64,000 nucleotides of DNA. It comes from Streptomyces sp. NBC_01268. Lineage in GTDB: Bacteria > Actinomycetota > Actinomycetes > Streptomycetales > Streptomycetaceae. Made by a program: the position numbers and the translations under genes. The stretch covers positions 7,872,001 to 7,936,000 of the forward strand of contig NZ_CP108454.1 of assembly GCF_036240795.1 (NCBI RefSeq), written 5' to 3'. The notes beneath the pieces were generated by a model. The model saw only the letters and a list, made by a program, of their open reading frames with translations, was not told where the DNA came from and did no database searches. Positions 44,846 through 53,643 of this stretch are shown here, in pieces. The first letter of the stretch is position 1. Each line of letters starts with the position of its first letter.

Positions 44846-45711
44846 AGCGCGTCCAGGTCCAGCTTGGCCGCGGCCTTCAGGATGTCCTCCTGGTGCTTGA
44901 GGATGACACCGAGGCTGCTGCGCACGACCTCGTCGGACAGCGTGTCCGCGCCGAGCGCGAGCAGGGTGCGGGCCCAGTCGACGGTCTCCGCCACCGAGGG
45001 CGCCTTGCGCAGGTCCATGGCGCGCAGCGCGCCCACGACCCTCACCACCGAGGCGGTGAGGGCCTCGTCGATGCCGGGCACCTTGTCGCGGACGATCCGC
45101 CGCTCCAGCTCCTCCTCGGGGAATCCGATGTGGAGGAAGAGGCAGCGCCGGCGCAGGGCCTCGGAGAGCTCGCGGCTGGCGTTGGAGGTGAGGACGACGA
45201 AGGGGCGCCGGGTGGCGGAGATGGTGCCCAGCTCGGGCACGGTGACCTGGAAGTCGCTCAGCACCTCCAGGAGCAGGCCCTCGACCTCGACGTCGGCCTT
45301 GTCGGTCTCGTCGACGAGCAGGACGGTGGGCTCGTCGGAGCGGATCGCGGTGAGCAGCGGGCGGGGGAGCAGGAACTCCTCGCCGAAGATGTCGGTGCGG
45401 GTCTCGTCCCAGCTCTCGCCGCGGCCCGCGGTGATCCGCAGCAGCTGCTTGGCGTGGTTCCACTCGTACAGGGCTCGGGACTCGTCGACGCCCTCGTAGC
45501 ACTGGAGGCGCACCAGGCGCGCTCCGGCGACCTGGGCGACGGCCTTGGCGAGTTCGGTCTTGCCGACCCCGGCGGGGCCCTCGACGAGCAGCGGCTTGCC
45601 GAGCCGGTCGGCCAGGAAGACGGTGGTGGCGACGGCGGGCGAGGCCAGATAGCCGGTGGCGGCGAGCCGCTCGGCGACCTCGTCGACGGAGTGGAAGTAC
45701 CCGGTCGTCAT
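44842..45711 (-). CDS. MoxR-family AAA+ ATPase
   Basis: The 289-residue ATPase has Walker A GPAGVGKT (45-52), Walker B VLLVDETDKADVEVEG, sensor 1 FVVLTSNASRELSEALRRRCLFLHI with the arginine finger, and a short helical lid. It lies upstream of and overlaps the VWA gene, the usual MoxR-VWA pairing for a cytoplasmic chaperone complex. Confidence 0.9.
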   Translation of the reverse strand: MTTGYFHSVDEVAERLAATGYLASPAVATTVFLADRLGKPLLVEGPAGVGKTELAKAVAQVAGARLVRLQCYEGVDESRALYEWNHAKQLLRITAGRGESWDETRTDIFGEEFLLPRPLLTAIRSDEPTVLLVDETDKADVEVEGLLLEVLSDFQVTVPELGTISATRRPFVVLTSNASRELSEALRRRCLFLHIGFPEEELERRIVRDKVPGIDEALTASVVRVVGALRAMDLRKAPSVAETVDWARTLLALGADTLSDEVVRSSLGVILKHQEDILKAAAKLDLDAL

Positions 45712-45840
45712 TGCTGTTCCCCCGGAGATACACGTGAGTTACCGGCCAGTAGTGTCAGGGTACCCGCGGGGTGCCCCCACGTGAGGGGTGTCGGCCCCGA
45801 ACATCGGGTGGCGGTCCTGACCGGCCGCGGGACCCGCGCC

Positions 45841-45900
45841 CGCGTCCGACCCGCGTCCGACCCGCGTCCGACCCGCGTCCGACCCGCGTCCGACCCGCGT
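45841..45900. repeat. 11-bp tandem repeat CGCGTCCGACC (about 5.5 units)
   Basis: Five perfect units and a partial one sit in the 304-bp gap between divergent MoxR and PP2C genes. The 11-bp period is close to one helical turn, so each unit presents the same DNA face. Apart from this and short GC hairpins I see nothing in the gap 45712-46015. Confidence 0.95.
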
Positions 45901-46015
45901 CCGCCCCTGCCCGTGCCTCGCGGAGGGTGACCCCGGCCTGGTCCGGGGGGTGCCGCGCGCGCGGCGGTCGGGCCGCTGATGGAATGGGGGTGAGGGGAAC
46001 GGCGGTGGAGGTGCG

Positions 46016-47155
46016 GTGGCGGAGCGAGCTGGGGAGCGGGCCTGGCCGGAAGGGGAGTACGAGGCCGTCCTGGCCCGGCTCGACGCCATGGAGCACGCGG
46101 CGGCGGAGATAGGCACCGCGCTCGACGAGCGGACCGTCTGCGCGGAGCTGGCGGACTTCCTCGTCCACCGGGTCGCCGACGCGGCGGACATCGACCTCCG
46201 ACCGCTCGACGGTGCCCCGCCGCTGCGGGCCGCGGCCGCCGGAGACGCCGGGCTGATGGACGGATCGCCCGTGCCCGCGGTGCTCGTGCTGCCGATGCTC
46301 GCGAGGGACGGGGCGGACCTGGGGCGGGTACGGGTGGCCAGGAGCGGGCGCGCGTTCACGGAGCACGAGAGCGCGGTCGTCGCCCATGCCGTACGACTCG
46401 CCGCCCTGCACCTCGGCCACGCCCGCCGGCTGGCCGCCACCGAGGCCACCGCCCTGCACCTGCAGCGCGCCCTGGTCGCCGAGCCGGGCCGGCCGCACCC
46501 CAACCTGGAGATCGCCGGGCGCTACCTCCCGGCCGGTCCGCGCACCCTCGTCGGCGGCGACTGGTTCGAGACCGTGCGGCTCCACTTCGGGCGCAGCCTG
46601 CTCGTGGTCGGCGACGTGATGGGACACGGCCTCGACGCCGCCGTGGACATGAACGCCTACCGGAGCGCCCTGCGCGAGGTCGCCGGCACCGACCTGCCCC
46701 CGCACCGGGTGCTGCGCCAACTGGACGCCGTCGTCGCCGAGGACGAGGGCCGCAGGCCCGCGACCTGCCTGCTGATCCAGGTCGACCCGGCCCGCTCGAC
46801 GGCGACCTTCGCCAGCGCGGGCCACCTCCCGCCGGTCGTCTTCGCCGCCGACGGCTCGGCCGAACTCGTGGACCTCCCGGTGGGCCCGCCGCTCGGCACC
46901 GGCCTCGGCGGCTACGAACCCGCCGTCCGCACCGTCACCCCTGCCGACACCCTGCTGATGTTCACCGACGGCCTCGTCGAACGGCGCGGCGAGGACATCG
47001 ACCACTCCCTCGCCCGGCTCGCCGCACTCCGGCTGCCGGCAGGATCCGGCCCGGAAGCCGTAGTCGACGAGGTGCTCCGCCGGCTCGACGCCCACACCGC
47101 GGAAGACGACGTCGCGGTGCTCGCCGCCCGGGTCCGCGAACGCCCCGCACCCTGA
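46016..47155 (+). CDS. GAF-PP2C (SpoIIE-type) phosphatase
   Basis: GTG 46016 follows GGAGG. The 379-residue protein has an N-terminal GAF-like domain (about 20-145; EIGTALDERTVCAELADFLV, VLVLPMLARDGADLGRV). A PP2C domain follows with [41 protein letters not shown] and AEDDVAVLAARV for the metals. It is soluble, unlike the membrane phosphatase at 36329, and probably acts on STAS-domain anti-anti-sigma factors. Confidence 0.9.
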   Translation: MAERAGERAWPEGEYEAVLARLDAMEHAAAEIGTALDERTVCAELADFLVHRVADAADIDLRPLDGAPPLRAAAAGDAGLMDGSPVPAVLVLPMLARDGADLGRVRVARSGRAFTEHESAVVAHAVRLAALHLGHARRLAATEATALHLQRALVAEPGRPHPNLEIAGRYLPAGPRTLVGGDWFETVRLHFGRSLLVVGDVMGHGLDAAVDMNAYRSALREVAGTDLPPHRVLRQLDAVVAEDEGRRPATCLLIQVDPARSTATFASAGHLPPVVFAADGSAELVDLPVGPPLGTGLGGYEPAVRTVTPADTLLMFTDGLVERRGEDIDHSLARLAALRLPAGSGPEAVVDEVLRRLDAHTAEDDVAVLAARVRERPAP

Positions 47156-47238
47156 GCGGAGTCGACTGTTGTGCGCCTCGGCGGGATTCTTTCCGCAGGA
47201 CGCTTGTGCACGCCCCCGGGGAGGGGCACGCTCCTCGT

Positions 47239-47607
47239 ATGAACACAGCCAGGCACGCCAGTGAACGCCTGATGAGCTGGCCCTCGCTGATCGCCGACCG
47301 CGCGCCCTGCGGCGCCGAGCTCGGACTGCGCACCGCGACGCAGGAGATCGTGCACTTCCACGGTGAACACGAGGCCGACGTCCACCTCACCCGTGCCATG
47401 ATCGCCCGGCTGCGCCCGGCCCTCCTCGGGTCGAGCGCGCTGCGCCTGCGGGCCGGCTCCGGCTGGGTGACGGTCCGTCTGGACATGGGCTCGGACATCG
47501 ACCTGCTGGCCACGCTGGTGAGCGCGGCCCTCCAGGCGACCGGCGAGCCCTATCCGGCCCACGACCCGGCCCCGGACCACTGCACGCGCACCCGCATACG
47601 CTGCTGA
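47239..47607 (+). CDS. Small luciferase-domain-like protein (DUF5519 type)
   Basis: The 122-residue protein has LGLRTATQEIVHFHGEHEADVHLTRAMIARL and GSGWVTVRLDMGSDIDLLATLVSAALQA. The pattern H-x-H-x-x-H-E-A-D-V-H-L followed by SGWV.vrl resembles small proteins annotated as luciferase-family/DUF5519. The assignment is by remembered pattern only. It follows a phosphatase gene by 83 bp. Confidence 0.6.
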   Translation: MNTARHASERLMSWPSLIADRAPCGAELGLRTATQEIVHFHGEHEADVHLTRAMIARLRPALLGSSALRLRAGSGWVTVRLDMGSDIDLLATLVSAALQATGEPYPAHDPAPDHCTRTRIRC

Positions 47608-47622
47608 CGAGCCGCCCGGGCG

Positions 47623-48111
47623 CTAGCCCACCGGGAAGATCATGCACGTGCTCGTCGCGTGACCGAGCAGCCGGTCCTGGGCGTCGTACAGGCCCGCCTC
47701 GGCGAGCGCCGTGCGCCGGCCCTGGCTGAGGACCGTGCCGATCGCGCGGACCTTGCCGGTGTCCTTGGTGATCGGCCGCAGGAATCGGGTCGACAGGTCC
47801 AGCGAGGTGTACGCCATGCCCTGGGGGAGCGTGGAGTGCACCGCGCAGCCGGCCGCCGAGTCGAGCAGCGTCGCGTACACGCCCCCGTGCACGCTGCCGA
47901 TCGGGTTGTAGTGCTCCTCGCCCGGCTCGAAGCCGAACACGGCCCGGCCGTGCTCCACCTCGTCCAGGCCGAAGCCCATCAGGGCGCCGAGCGGAGCCGC
48001 GGGGAGGCGGCCCGCGGCGATCTCGCGCAGGAAGTCCAGTCCCGCCATCCTGCCCGCGGCGTCCGCGGTGGCCGCCGCGTCCTGCCAGTGCACCGTCCGT
48101 GACCGCTCCAT
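47623..48111 (-). CDS. PaaI-family hotdog thioesterase
   Basis: The 162-residue hotdog-fold protein has the active-site pattern HYNPIGSVHGGVYATLLDSAAGCAV (Asn, His-Gly-Gly, Asp), followed by SLDLSTRFLRPI. It would hydrolyse a phenylacetyl- or other acyl-CoA. It is divergent from an HxlR regulator with a perfect palindrome between them. Confidence 0.88.
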   Translation of the reverse strand: MERSRTVHWQDAAATADAAGRMAGLDFLREIAAGRLPAAPLGALMGFGLDEVEHGRAVFGFEPGEEHYNPIGSVHGGVYATLLDSAAGCAVHSTLPQGMAYTSLDLSTRFLRPITKDTGKVRAIGTVLSQGRRTALAEAGLYDAQDRLLGHATSTCMIFPVG

Positions 48112-48177
48112 CGTGCTTCCTTCCGCCGGGGCCCGTCGGTGGCCCGGAGTGCCCGTGATCCTTTGATTCCCACCTGA

Positions 48178-48192
48178 CTTCGAAGATCGAAG
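48178..48192. promoter_or_regulatory. Putative HxlR operator
   Basis: CTTCGA-AGA-TCGAAG is a perfect 6-3-6 inverted repeat in the 137-bp gap between the PaaI and HxlR genes. A GCTGACT direct repeat (about 48208 and 48231) overlaps the HxlR promoter side. Confidence 0.6.
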
Positions 48193-48248
48193 CTAGAGGG
48201 GGTCTCGGCTGACTGTCAACATCGCAGCCAGCTGACTAGAGTGTGACG

Positions 48249-48722
48249 ATGCAGTACCTGGAGATGGACACCGAGAACTGCCCGGTCCGCCGCGCGCTCG
48301 ACGTCGTCGGCGAGAAGTGGTCCCTGCTGATCCTGCGGGACGCCTTCAACGGGGTGCGCCGCTACGACGACTTCCGCCGCCACCTCGGACTCTCCGAGGC
48401 CGTCCTCGCCGACCGGCTCCGCAAGCTGGTCGCCGCCGGCATCCTCCGCGTCGAGCCCTACCGCGAGCCCGGCGCGCGCACCCGCTCCCAGTACCGCCTG
48501 ACACCCAAGGGACGTGACCTGTGGCCCGTCCTGCTCGCCCTCAAGCAGTGGGGCGACAGCCACGCCGGAGACCCCGCCGGCACCCCCCTGGACATCCGCC
48601 ACACCGAATGCGGCGCCCCCGTCCGCGTCGAGGTCGTCTGCACCTCCGAGGAGCGCGCGACCCTCACCCCCCGCGAGGTGACCGTCCGCCCCGGCCCCGC
48701 CGCCCGCCCCCGCCACCCCTGA
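48249..48722 (+). CDS. HxlR-family regulator
   Basis: The 157-residue winged-helix protein begins QYLEMDTENCPVRRALDVVGEKWSLLILRDAFNGVRRYDDFRRHLG, the standard HxlR opening with the conserved Cys that can sense electrophiles. SRYRLTPKGRDLWPVLLAL-type wing follows. GTG 48243 is an alternative start. It is likely to control itself and the PaaI thioesterase. Confidence 0.9.
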   Translation: MQYLEMDTENCPVRRALDVVGEKWSLLILRDAFNGVRRYDDFRRHLGLSEAVLADRLRKLVAAGILRVEPYREPGARTRSQYRLTPKGRDLWPVLLALKQWGDSHAGDPAGTPLDIRHTECGAPVRVEVVCTSEERATLTPREVTVRPGPAARPRHP

Positions 48723-48836
48723 CCCACGCGAGCACGCTCCGCCGCTCCCGACCGCCCGGCCCCGACCGGTCCCGACTCCACCCGATCGGCGGCATGCCGG
48801 ACGGGTTCGGCCGACGAGCGGGGTACTCGACGAGAC

Positions 48837-49727
48837 ATGCCCCCCACTTCCGGTGCGCCGCACGACAGAGCCCCCGCCGAGCACGGCCACTGGTTCCACC
48901 GGCTCCACGAACGCGTCCTCGCCTCACCGGTCGGACTCGCCTGGAACCGCGGGCGCGAGATGGAACTCATGCACCGCGCCATGGGGTTCGCCGCACTCAG
49001 CCTCCTCACCCTCGTCCCCCTCCTCATCGTCGTGGCCGCCGCCGACCTCGCCAGCGGCCAGGGCTTCGCCCGCTGGCTCATCCAGGGGCTGGGCGTCTCC
49101 CAGGTCTCCCAGGAAGAGGTCGAGCGGCTCTTCGGCCAGCCGGGGCAGGCCCTCCAGCGCACCACCGCCTTCGGTCTCGCCGCCCTCGCCGCCTTCGGCG
49201 TGACCTTCGGCTCGGCCGTCCAGACCGGCTACGAACGGGTCTGGGACCTGCCCACCGCCCGCTGGCACACCATGTGGCGCCACGTCGTCTGGCTCGCCGT
49301 CCTCGTCGCGGCCCTGCTCCTCTTCGTCGCCAACCCGGCCCCCGAGGACTCGCCCGCCGGCGTCACCGTCCTCGTCGCCCTCGGCGACCTCGTCGGCACC
49401 TTCCTCTTCTTCTGGTGGTCCCAGCGCTTCCTCCTCTGCGGCCGCATCCGCTGGCGCGCCCTGCTGCCCGGCGCCGTCCTGACCGCCCTCGGCCTCCTCG
49501 GCCTGCGGGTCTTCTCCCAGTTCGTCTTCTCCCCGCTCATCGCCTCCAACGCCGTCACCTACGGCCAGTTCGGCACCGTCCTCGTCCTGCAGTCCTGGCT
49601 CGTCGGCGTCGGCTTCGTCGTGTATGGGGGCGCCCTCGCCGGCCGCCTCGTCCACGAGTACCTCCTCCCGCGCCGCCTGCGCCGCGCCGCGCGCGACACG
49701 GTCGGCCCCGGCCCCCGGCGCCGCTGA
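48837..49727 (+). CDS. YihY/BrkB-family membrane protein
   Basis: The 296-residue protein has six membrane segments and the family opening NRGREMELMHRAMGFAALSLLTLVPLLIVVAA. The later AVTYGQFGTVLVLQSWLVGVGFVVYGGAL is the conserved C-terminal part. YihY proteins are integral membrane proteins of unsettled function. It ends two bases from a convergent ABC permease gene. Confidence 0.88.
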   Translation: MPPTSGAPHDRAPAEHGHWFHRLHERVLASPVGLAWNRGREMELMHRAMGFAALSLLTLVPLLIVVAAADLASGQGFARWLIQGLGVSQVSQEEVERLFGQPGQALQRTTAFGLAALAAFGVTFGSAVQTGYERVWDLPTARWHTMWRHVVWLAVLVAALLLFVANPAPEDSPAGVTVLVALGDLVGTFLFFWWSQRFLLCGRIRWRALLPGAVLTALGLLGLRVFSQFVFSPLIASNAVTYGQFGTVLVLQSWLVGVGFVVYGGALAGRLVHEYLLPRRLRRAARDTVGPGPRRR

Positions 49728-49729
49728 GC

Positions 49730-50560
49730 TCACTGGTCCCGGTGCTGCACCGAGAACACCGTCACCGCCGCGGCGGCCAGCGCCCACGCCCCGTACACCA
49801 GCCACGCCCCGCCGACCGTCCAGGGGAACGGCGCGGGCCAGTCGCCGATCTGCAGCAGCCGCTGCCAGGCCTTCTGTGGCTGCAGGTGGGCCAGCACCGC
49901 CGACCAGTGACGCTTCTCGCTGATCACGGCCGGCACCACCAGGAGCAGCACCACACTCGACACGATCGTCGACGCGCTGTTGCGCAGCAGCGTCCCGAGC
50001 GCCATCCCCACCAGCGCACTCACCGGCGCGAGCAGCGCCGACGCCACCACGATCCGCACGGCTCCGGGATGGCTGATCGGCAGGCCGACGCCGTGGACCG
50101 ACAGAATGGCCTGACTCGCCCAGAACGACATCCCGGCGACCACCAGGCCGAAGCCGGTCATCACCGCCGTCACCACACCGACCTTCGCGGCCATCACCGA
50201 GCGACGGGCCGGCACCGCGGCGAAGGTCGTGCGGATCTGCCCGCTGCCGTACTCGCCGACCACCGTCATCGCGCCCATCGAGGCGGTCGCGAGGATCAGC
50301 ACCATCCCCGCGTTCCCCGTGAACGCGTCCAGCAGCGCCATGCCCTCCCGGACGAACTGCGCCTGACTCTCGGCGTCGTACGCCGTCCAGTACCGGTAGT
50401 GGTCCCAGGCCTGGCCCGCGTTGAACCCGATCACCACCAGCGCGCCCAGGAGCAGCGACCAGCCGGTCGAGCGCAGCGACCACAGCTTGAGCCACTCGGA
50501 CGCCAGCAGGTCACGGAAGCGGGCGCGGGGGTCCGCCACGGGAAGGGCGAGCGCGGTCAT
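49730..50560 (-). CDS. ABC-2-type transporter permease
   Basis: The 276-residue protein has six membrane helices, with LLASEWLKLWSLRSTGWSLLLGALVVIGF at the start and MTVVGEYGSGQIRTTFAAVPARRSVMAAK, the E-Y-x-x-G loop typical of ABC-2 exporters. Its start overlaps the ATPase stop (ATGA). The pair beside a histidine kinase and response regulator resembles a BceAB/drug-export module under two-component control. Confidence 0.88.
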   Translation of the reverse strand: MTALALPVADPRARFRDLLASEWLKLWSLRSTGWSLLLGALVVIGFNAGQAWDHYRYWTAYDAESQAQFVREGMALLDAFTGNAGMVLILATASMGAMTVVGEYGSGQIRTTFAAVPARRSVMAAKVGVVTAVMTGFGLVVAGMSFWASQAILSVHGVGLPISHPGAVRIVVASALLAPVSALVGMALGTLLRNSASTIVSSVVLLLVVPAVISEKRHWSAVLAHLQPQKAWQRLLQIGDWPAPFPWTVGGAWLVYGAWALAAAAVTVFSVQHRDQ

Positions 50561-51468
50561 CGGACGTCTCCTGCCAGGTACTCGACGCTGTCGGCGGTCA
50601 GTTCCATGAATGCCTCCTCCAAGGAGGACGTGCGGGTCGTCAGCTGGTGCAGCGGCACCCGGTGGCCGAGGGCGAGGTCGCCGATCCGGGCGGCGCTCAG
50701 CCCCGTCACCGTGAGGAGCCCGCCGTCCTCCGCCTCCACCGCCGCGCCCTCCGCGACGAGCAGGGCGCTCAGCGCCTCGGCCGCGGGCGTGCCGACCGTG
50801 ACGCTCAGTCGCGTGCCGCGCGCCGCGAACGCGGTGAGGCTCTCCGCCGCGATGAGCGCACCGCGGCCGACCACCACGAGGTCGTCAGCGGTGTGCTCCA
50901 TCTCGCTCATCAGATGACTGGAGACGAAGACCGTGCGCCCCTCGGCCGCCAGCCGTCGGAACAGGCCCCGCACCCACTTCACACCCTCCGGGTCCAGGCC
51001 GTTCAACGGCTCGTCGAAGAGCAGCACCGGCGGATCGCCCAGCAGCGCCGCGGCGATCCCCAACCGCTGCCGCATGCCCAGCGAATAGCCCCCGATCCTG
51101 CGCCGGGCGGCGCCCGCGAGCCCGACCTCTTCGAGGAGTGCGTCGACCCGGGCCCGCGGGATCCGGTTGCTCCGCGCGAGTATCCCCAGATGCGCCCGGG
51201 CCGTCCGGCCGCCGTGCACGTCCCCCGCGTCGAGCAGGGCACCCACGTGCCGCAGGCCGCGGGGCAGCGCGCGGAACGGGCGACCGGACACGGTCACCGA
51301 ACCGCCGGTCGGCGCGTGCAGCCCGAGGATCATCCGCAGCGTGGTGCTCTTGCCCGCCCCGTTGGGCCCGAGGAAGCCCGTCACCCGGCCCGGGTGGACG
51401 GTGAACGTGAGTGAATCGACGGCGGTCGTGGCGCCGTACCGCTTGGTGAGGTCCCTGACTTCGATCAT
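50557..51468 (-). CDS. ABC transporter ATPase of exporter
   Basis: The 303-residue ATPase starts MIEVRDLTKRYGATTAVDSL. It has Walker A GPNGAGKST (34-42), signature YSLGMRQRLGIAAALLGDP, Walker B VLLFDEPLNGLDPEG and H-loop VFVSSHLMSEMEH. The C-terminal 90 residues contain a DUF4162-like domain ending EEAFMELTADSVEYLAGD. It is divergent from the histidine kinase gene, 132 bp away. Confidence 0.9.
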   Translation of the reverse strand: MIEVRDLTKRYGATTAVDSLTFTVHPGRVTGFLGPNGAGKSTTLRMILGLHAPTGGSVTVSGRPFRALPRGLRHVGALLDAGDVHGGRTARAHLGILARSNRIPRARVDALLEEVGLAGAARRRIGGYSLGMRQRLGIAAALLGDPPVLLFDEPLNGLDPEGVKWVRGLFRRLAAEGRTVFVSSHLMSEMEHTADDLVVVGRGALIAAESLTAFAARGTRLSVTVGTPAAEALSALLVAEGAAVEAEDGGLLTVTGLSAARIGDLALGHRVPLHQLTTRTSSLEEAFMELTADSVEYLAGDVR

Positions 51469-51600
51469 GACACCACCGTGCCGCCCGGACCCCACCACCC
51501 ACATCGGACCACGGACGACATTCCCGCCCGACCGTTGTCACCCCAGGGTGTACCCCTCAGGGTCAATGTGCCGGACCCGCCCCGCGTCTACGATCACCGT

Positions 51601-52821
51601 ATGTCCGCCACCCCGCCTCCACCGGCGCTGAAACGGCTGCCGCCGGGCGCTTTGGCGGCCGCCGGCTGGGCCGCCGGCCTGCTGTTCACCCTGCTGCTCC
51701 GGCTCCGGCTGCCAGGCCAGCGATCCGCCGACGTCCCGGCCGGCGTGTTCATCGCCCGCTGGGACGGCATCTCGATCCTCGCCCTCTCCACCCTCCTCGC
51801 GCTGAGCGGTTGCGCCCTCCTCGCCCGGCGGCCGCTGACCGCGGTCGCCTTGCTGCTCGCCGCCGCGGCGGCAGCCTCCTTCCCCCTCGGCGTGGGCGAG
51901 ATCCCTCTCGCCCAGTTCCTCGCCGTCGACGTCGCGCTCTACGCGGTCGCCGCGACCCGCCCGGCGCGCGCCGGGACGGCAGCCCTGCTCCTCTCCCTCG
52001 GCACCCTCGCCGGCTATCTCGGCACCCGACTGCTCCTCGGCTGGGCCGTGGGCACCACGGCCGAGCTCGCCGTCGCCCTCACCGCCGTCATCGCCTGGCT
52101 CCTCGGCCGCTCTGCCCGCCAGTCCCGCAGCCACGCCGCGCAGGCCCGCGACCAGGTCGCGGAGCGGGCCGTCACCGCCGAACGGCTGCGGATCGCCCGT
52201 GAGATGCACGACATGGTCGCCCACAGCATCGGCATCGTCGCCCTCCAGGCCGGTGCCGCCCGACGGGTCATCGACACCCAGCCCGACCGCGCCCGCGAAG
52301 CGCTCACCGAGGTGGAGAAGGCCAGCCGCGAGACCCTCGCCGGACTGCGCCGGATGCTCGGCGCCCTGCGCCGGGCGGACGCCGTCGGGAGCGGGCGGCC
52401 CGCACACCTCCCCGAGATGCCCGGACTCGCCGACCTGGAGCGGCTCGCCGAGGCCACCACCGCCGCGGGCGTGCCCGTGCGCGTCCGCACGGTCGGCGAA
52501 GCACGACAACTGCCCCCGGAGATCGACCTTTCGGCCTTTCGCATCGTCCAGGAGGCCGTCACCAACGTCCTCCGCCACGCGGCCGAAGCGTCTTGTGAGG
52601 TCACCGTCTTCCACGGCGCCGACCTGGTCACCCTCACCGTGGAGGACGACGGCCCCGGCCCCCGGGCCGGCGCGCGGACCCCGGGTTCCGGCCTCGGTCT
52701 CGCCGGCATGCGCGAGCGCGTCACCCTGCTGCACGGAGAGTTCACCGCCGGGCCCCGTCCCGGCGGGGGCTTCCGCGTCCACGCCCGCCTGCCCATACCC
52801 ACCGGAGTGCACGTCCCATGA
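51601..52821 (+). CDS. Histidine kinase (HisKA_3 type)
   Basis: The 406-residue kinase has five membrane segments between residues 15 and 170 and no large outside domain. The DHp helix carries RIAREMHDMVAHSIGIV with phosphoacceptor His203. ATP-binding is shown by FRIVQEAVTNVLRHA, TVEDDGPGP and GSGLGLAGMRERV. It is of the NarL/DesK family. Its stop overlaps the response-regulator start (ATGA). The membrane-embedded sensor resembles bacitracin-type systems that detect transport flux. Confidence 0.9.
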   Translation: MSATPPPPALKRLPPGALAAAGWAAGLLFTLLLRLRLPGQRSADVPAGVFIARWDGISILALSTLLALSGCALLARRPLTAVALLLAAAAAASFPLGVGEIPLAQFLAVDVALYAVAATRPARAGTAALLLSLGTLAGYLGTRLLLGWAVGTTAELAVALTAVIAWLLGRSARQSRSHAAQARDQVAERAVTAERLRIAREMHDMVAHSIGIVALQAGAARRVIDTQPDRAREALTEVEKASRETLAGLRRMLGALRRADAVGSGRPAHLPEMPGLADLERLAEATTAAGVPVRVRTVGEARQLPPEIDLSAFRIVQEAVTNVLRHAAEASCEVTVFHGADLVTLTVEDDGPGPRAGARTPGSGLGLAGMRERVTLLHGEFTAGPRPGGGFRVHARLPIPTGVHVP

Positions 52822-53534
52822 CCCAGGCCCCTTCCCCCTCCCGGCCCGCTGCCCCGAGCCCCGCCCCCGCGCCCGTCCGTGTCGTGCTCGCCGACGACCA
52901 GCCGCTCGTGCGCACCGCCCTGCAGATGGTCATCACCGACGCTCCCGACCTCGACGTCGTCGGCGAGGCGGGTGACGGAGCGGAGGCCGTGCGGCTCGTC
53001 GAGGAGACCGGAGCCGACGTCGTCGTCATGGACCTGCGCATGCCCGGTATGGACGGCATCGAGGCCACCCGGCTGCTGACGAGCGGCGGAGGTCCCGTCC
53101 GCGTGGTGGTCCTGACCACCTTCGACGACGACGACAACGTCTACGCGGCGCTGCGCGCCGGAGCCTCCGGGTTCCTCGTCAAGGACATGGCGCTGGAGGA
53201 CATCCTGGCCGCCGTCCGGGTCGTGGCCTCCGGTGACGCCCTGATCGCCCCGAGCGTCACCGGGCGCCTGATCAAGGAATTCGCCGACCGTCCGTCCGCT
53301 CCCGGTGCGCGACGCAGCGCCGAGCGGCTCGCCGGGCGGGTCACCGAGCGGGAGCGGGAGGTCCTGACCCTCGTCGGACGCGGGCTCTCCAACGCCGAAA
53401 TCGCCGCCGAGCTGCATCTCAGCGTGGCCACCGCCAAGACGTACGTCACCCGGCTGCTGGCCAAGCTGGACGCCCGTGACCGGGTGCAGCTGGTCATCCT
53501 CGCGTACGAGACGGGTCTGGTCTCCGCCTCGTGA
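52818..53534 (+). CDS. NarL/LuxR-family response regulator
   Basis: The 238-residue protein has a Pro-rich head (1-18), a receiver domain with phosphoacceptor Asp72 in DVVVMDLRMPGMDGI and Lys in FLVKDMAL, and a LuxR HTH (VTEREREVLTLVGRGLSNAEIAAELHLSVATAKTYVTRLLAKL). It is paired with the upstream kinase and probably controls the divergent ABC exporter. Confidence 0.92.
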   Translation: MTQAPSPSRPAAPSPAPAPVRVVLADDQPLVRTALQMVITDAPDLDVVGEAGDGAEAVRLVEETGADVVVMDLRMPGMDGIEATRLLTSGGGPVRVVVLTTFDDDDNVYAALRAGASGFLVKDMALEDILAAVRVVASGDALIAPSVTGRLIKEFADRPSAPGARRSAERLAGRVTEREREVLTLVGRGLSNAEIAAELHLSVATAKTYVTRLLAKLDARDRVQLVILAYETGLVSAS

Positions 53535-53643
53535 ACCGAAGTGATCACACGATCCGGTGATGCCTCCCCGTGGCGCCCGGCCGGGCCACGCCGACCGCTT
53601 GGATGGGAGGTGATCCCACCGCTCCGTCGAGAGAGAGCCGCCC

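Noticed and set aside
42431..45499. Plus-strand frame of about 1,000 codons over the LLM leader, nucleosidase, VWA and MoxR genes
   Set aside because: Ser/Arg/Ala-rich shadow; the opposite strand holds conserved motifs (MIDAS, Walker A, DMEG).
45841..45900. CRISPR-like repeat
   Set aside because: The 11-bp units are contiguous with no spacers and there are no cas genes; it is a tandem repeat.
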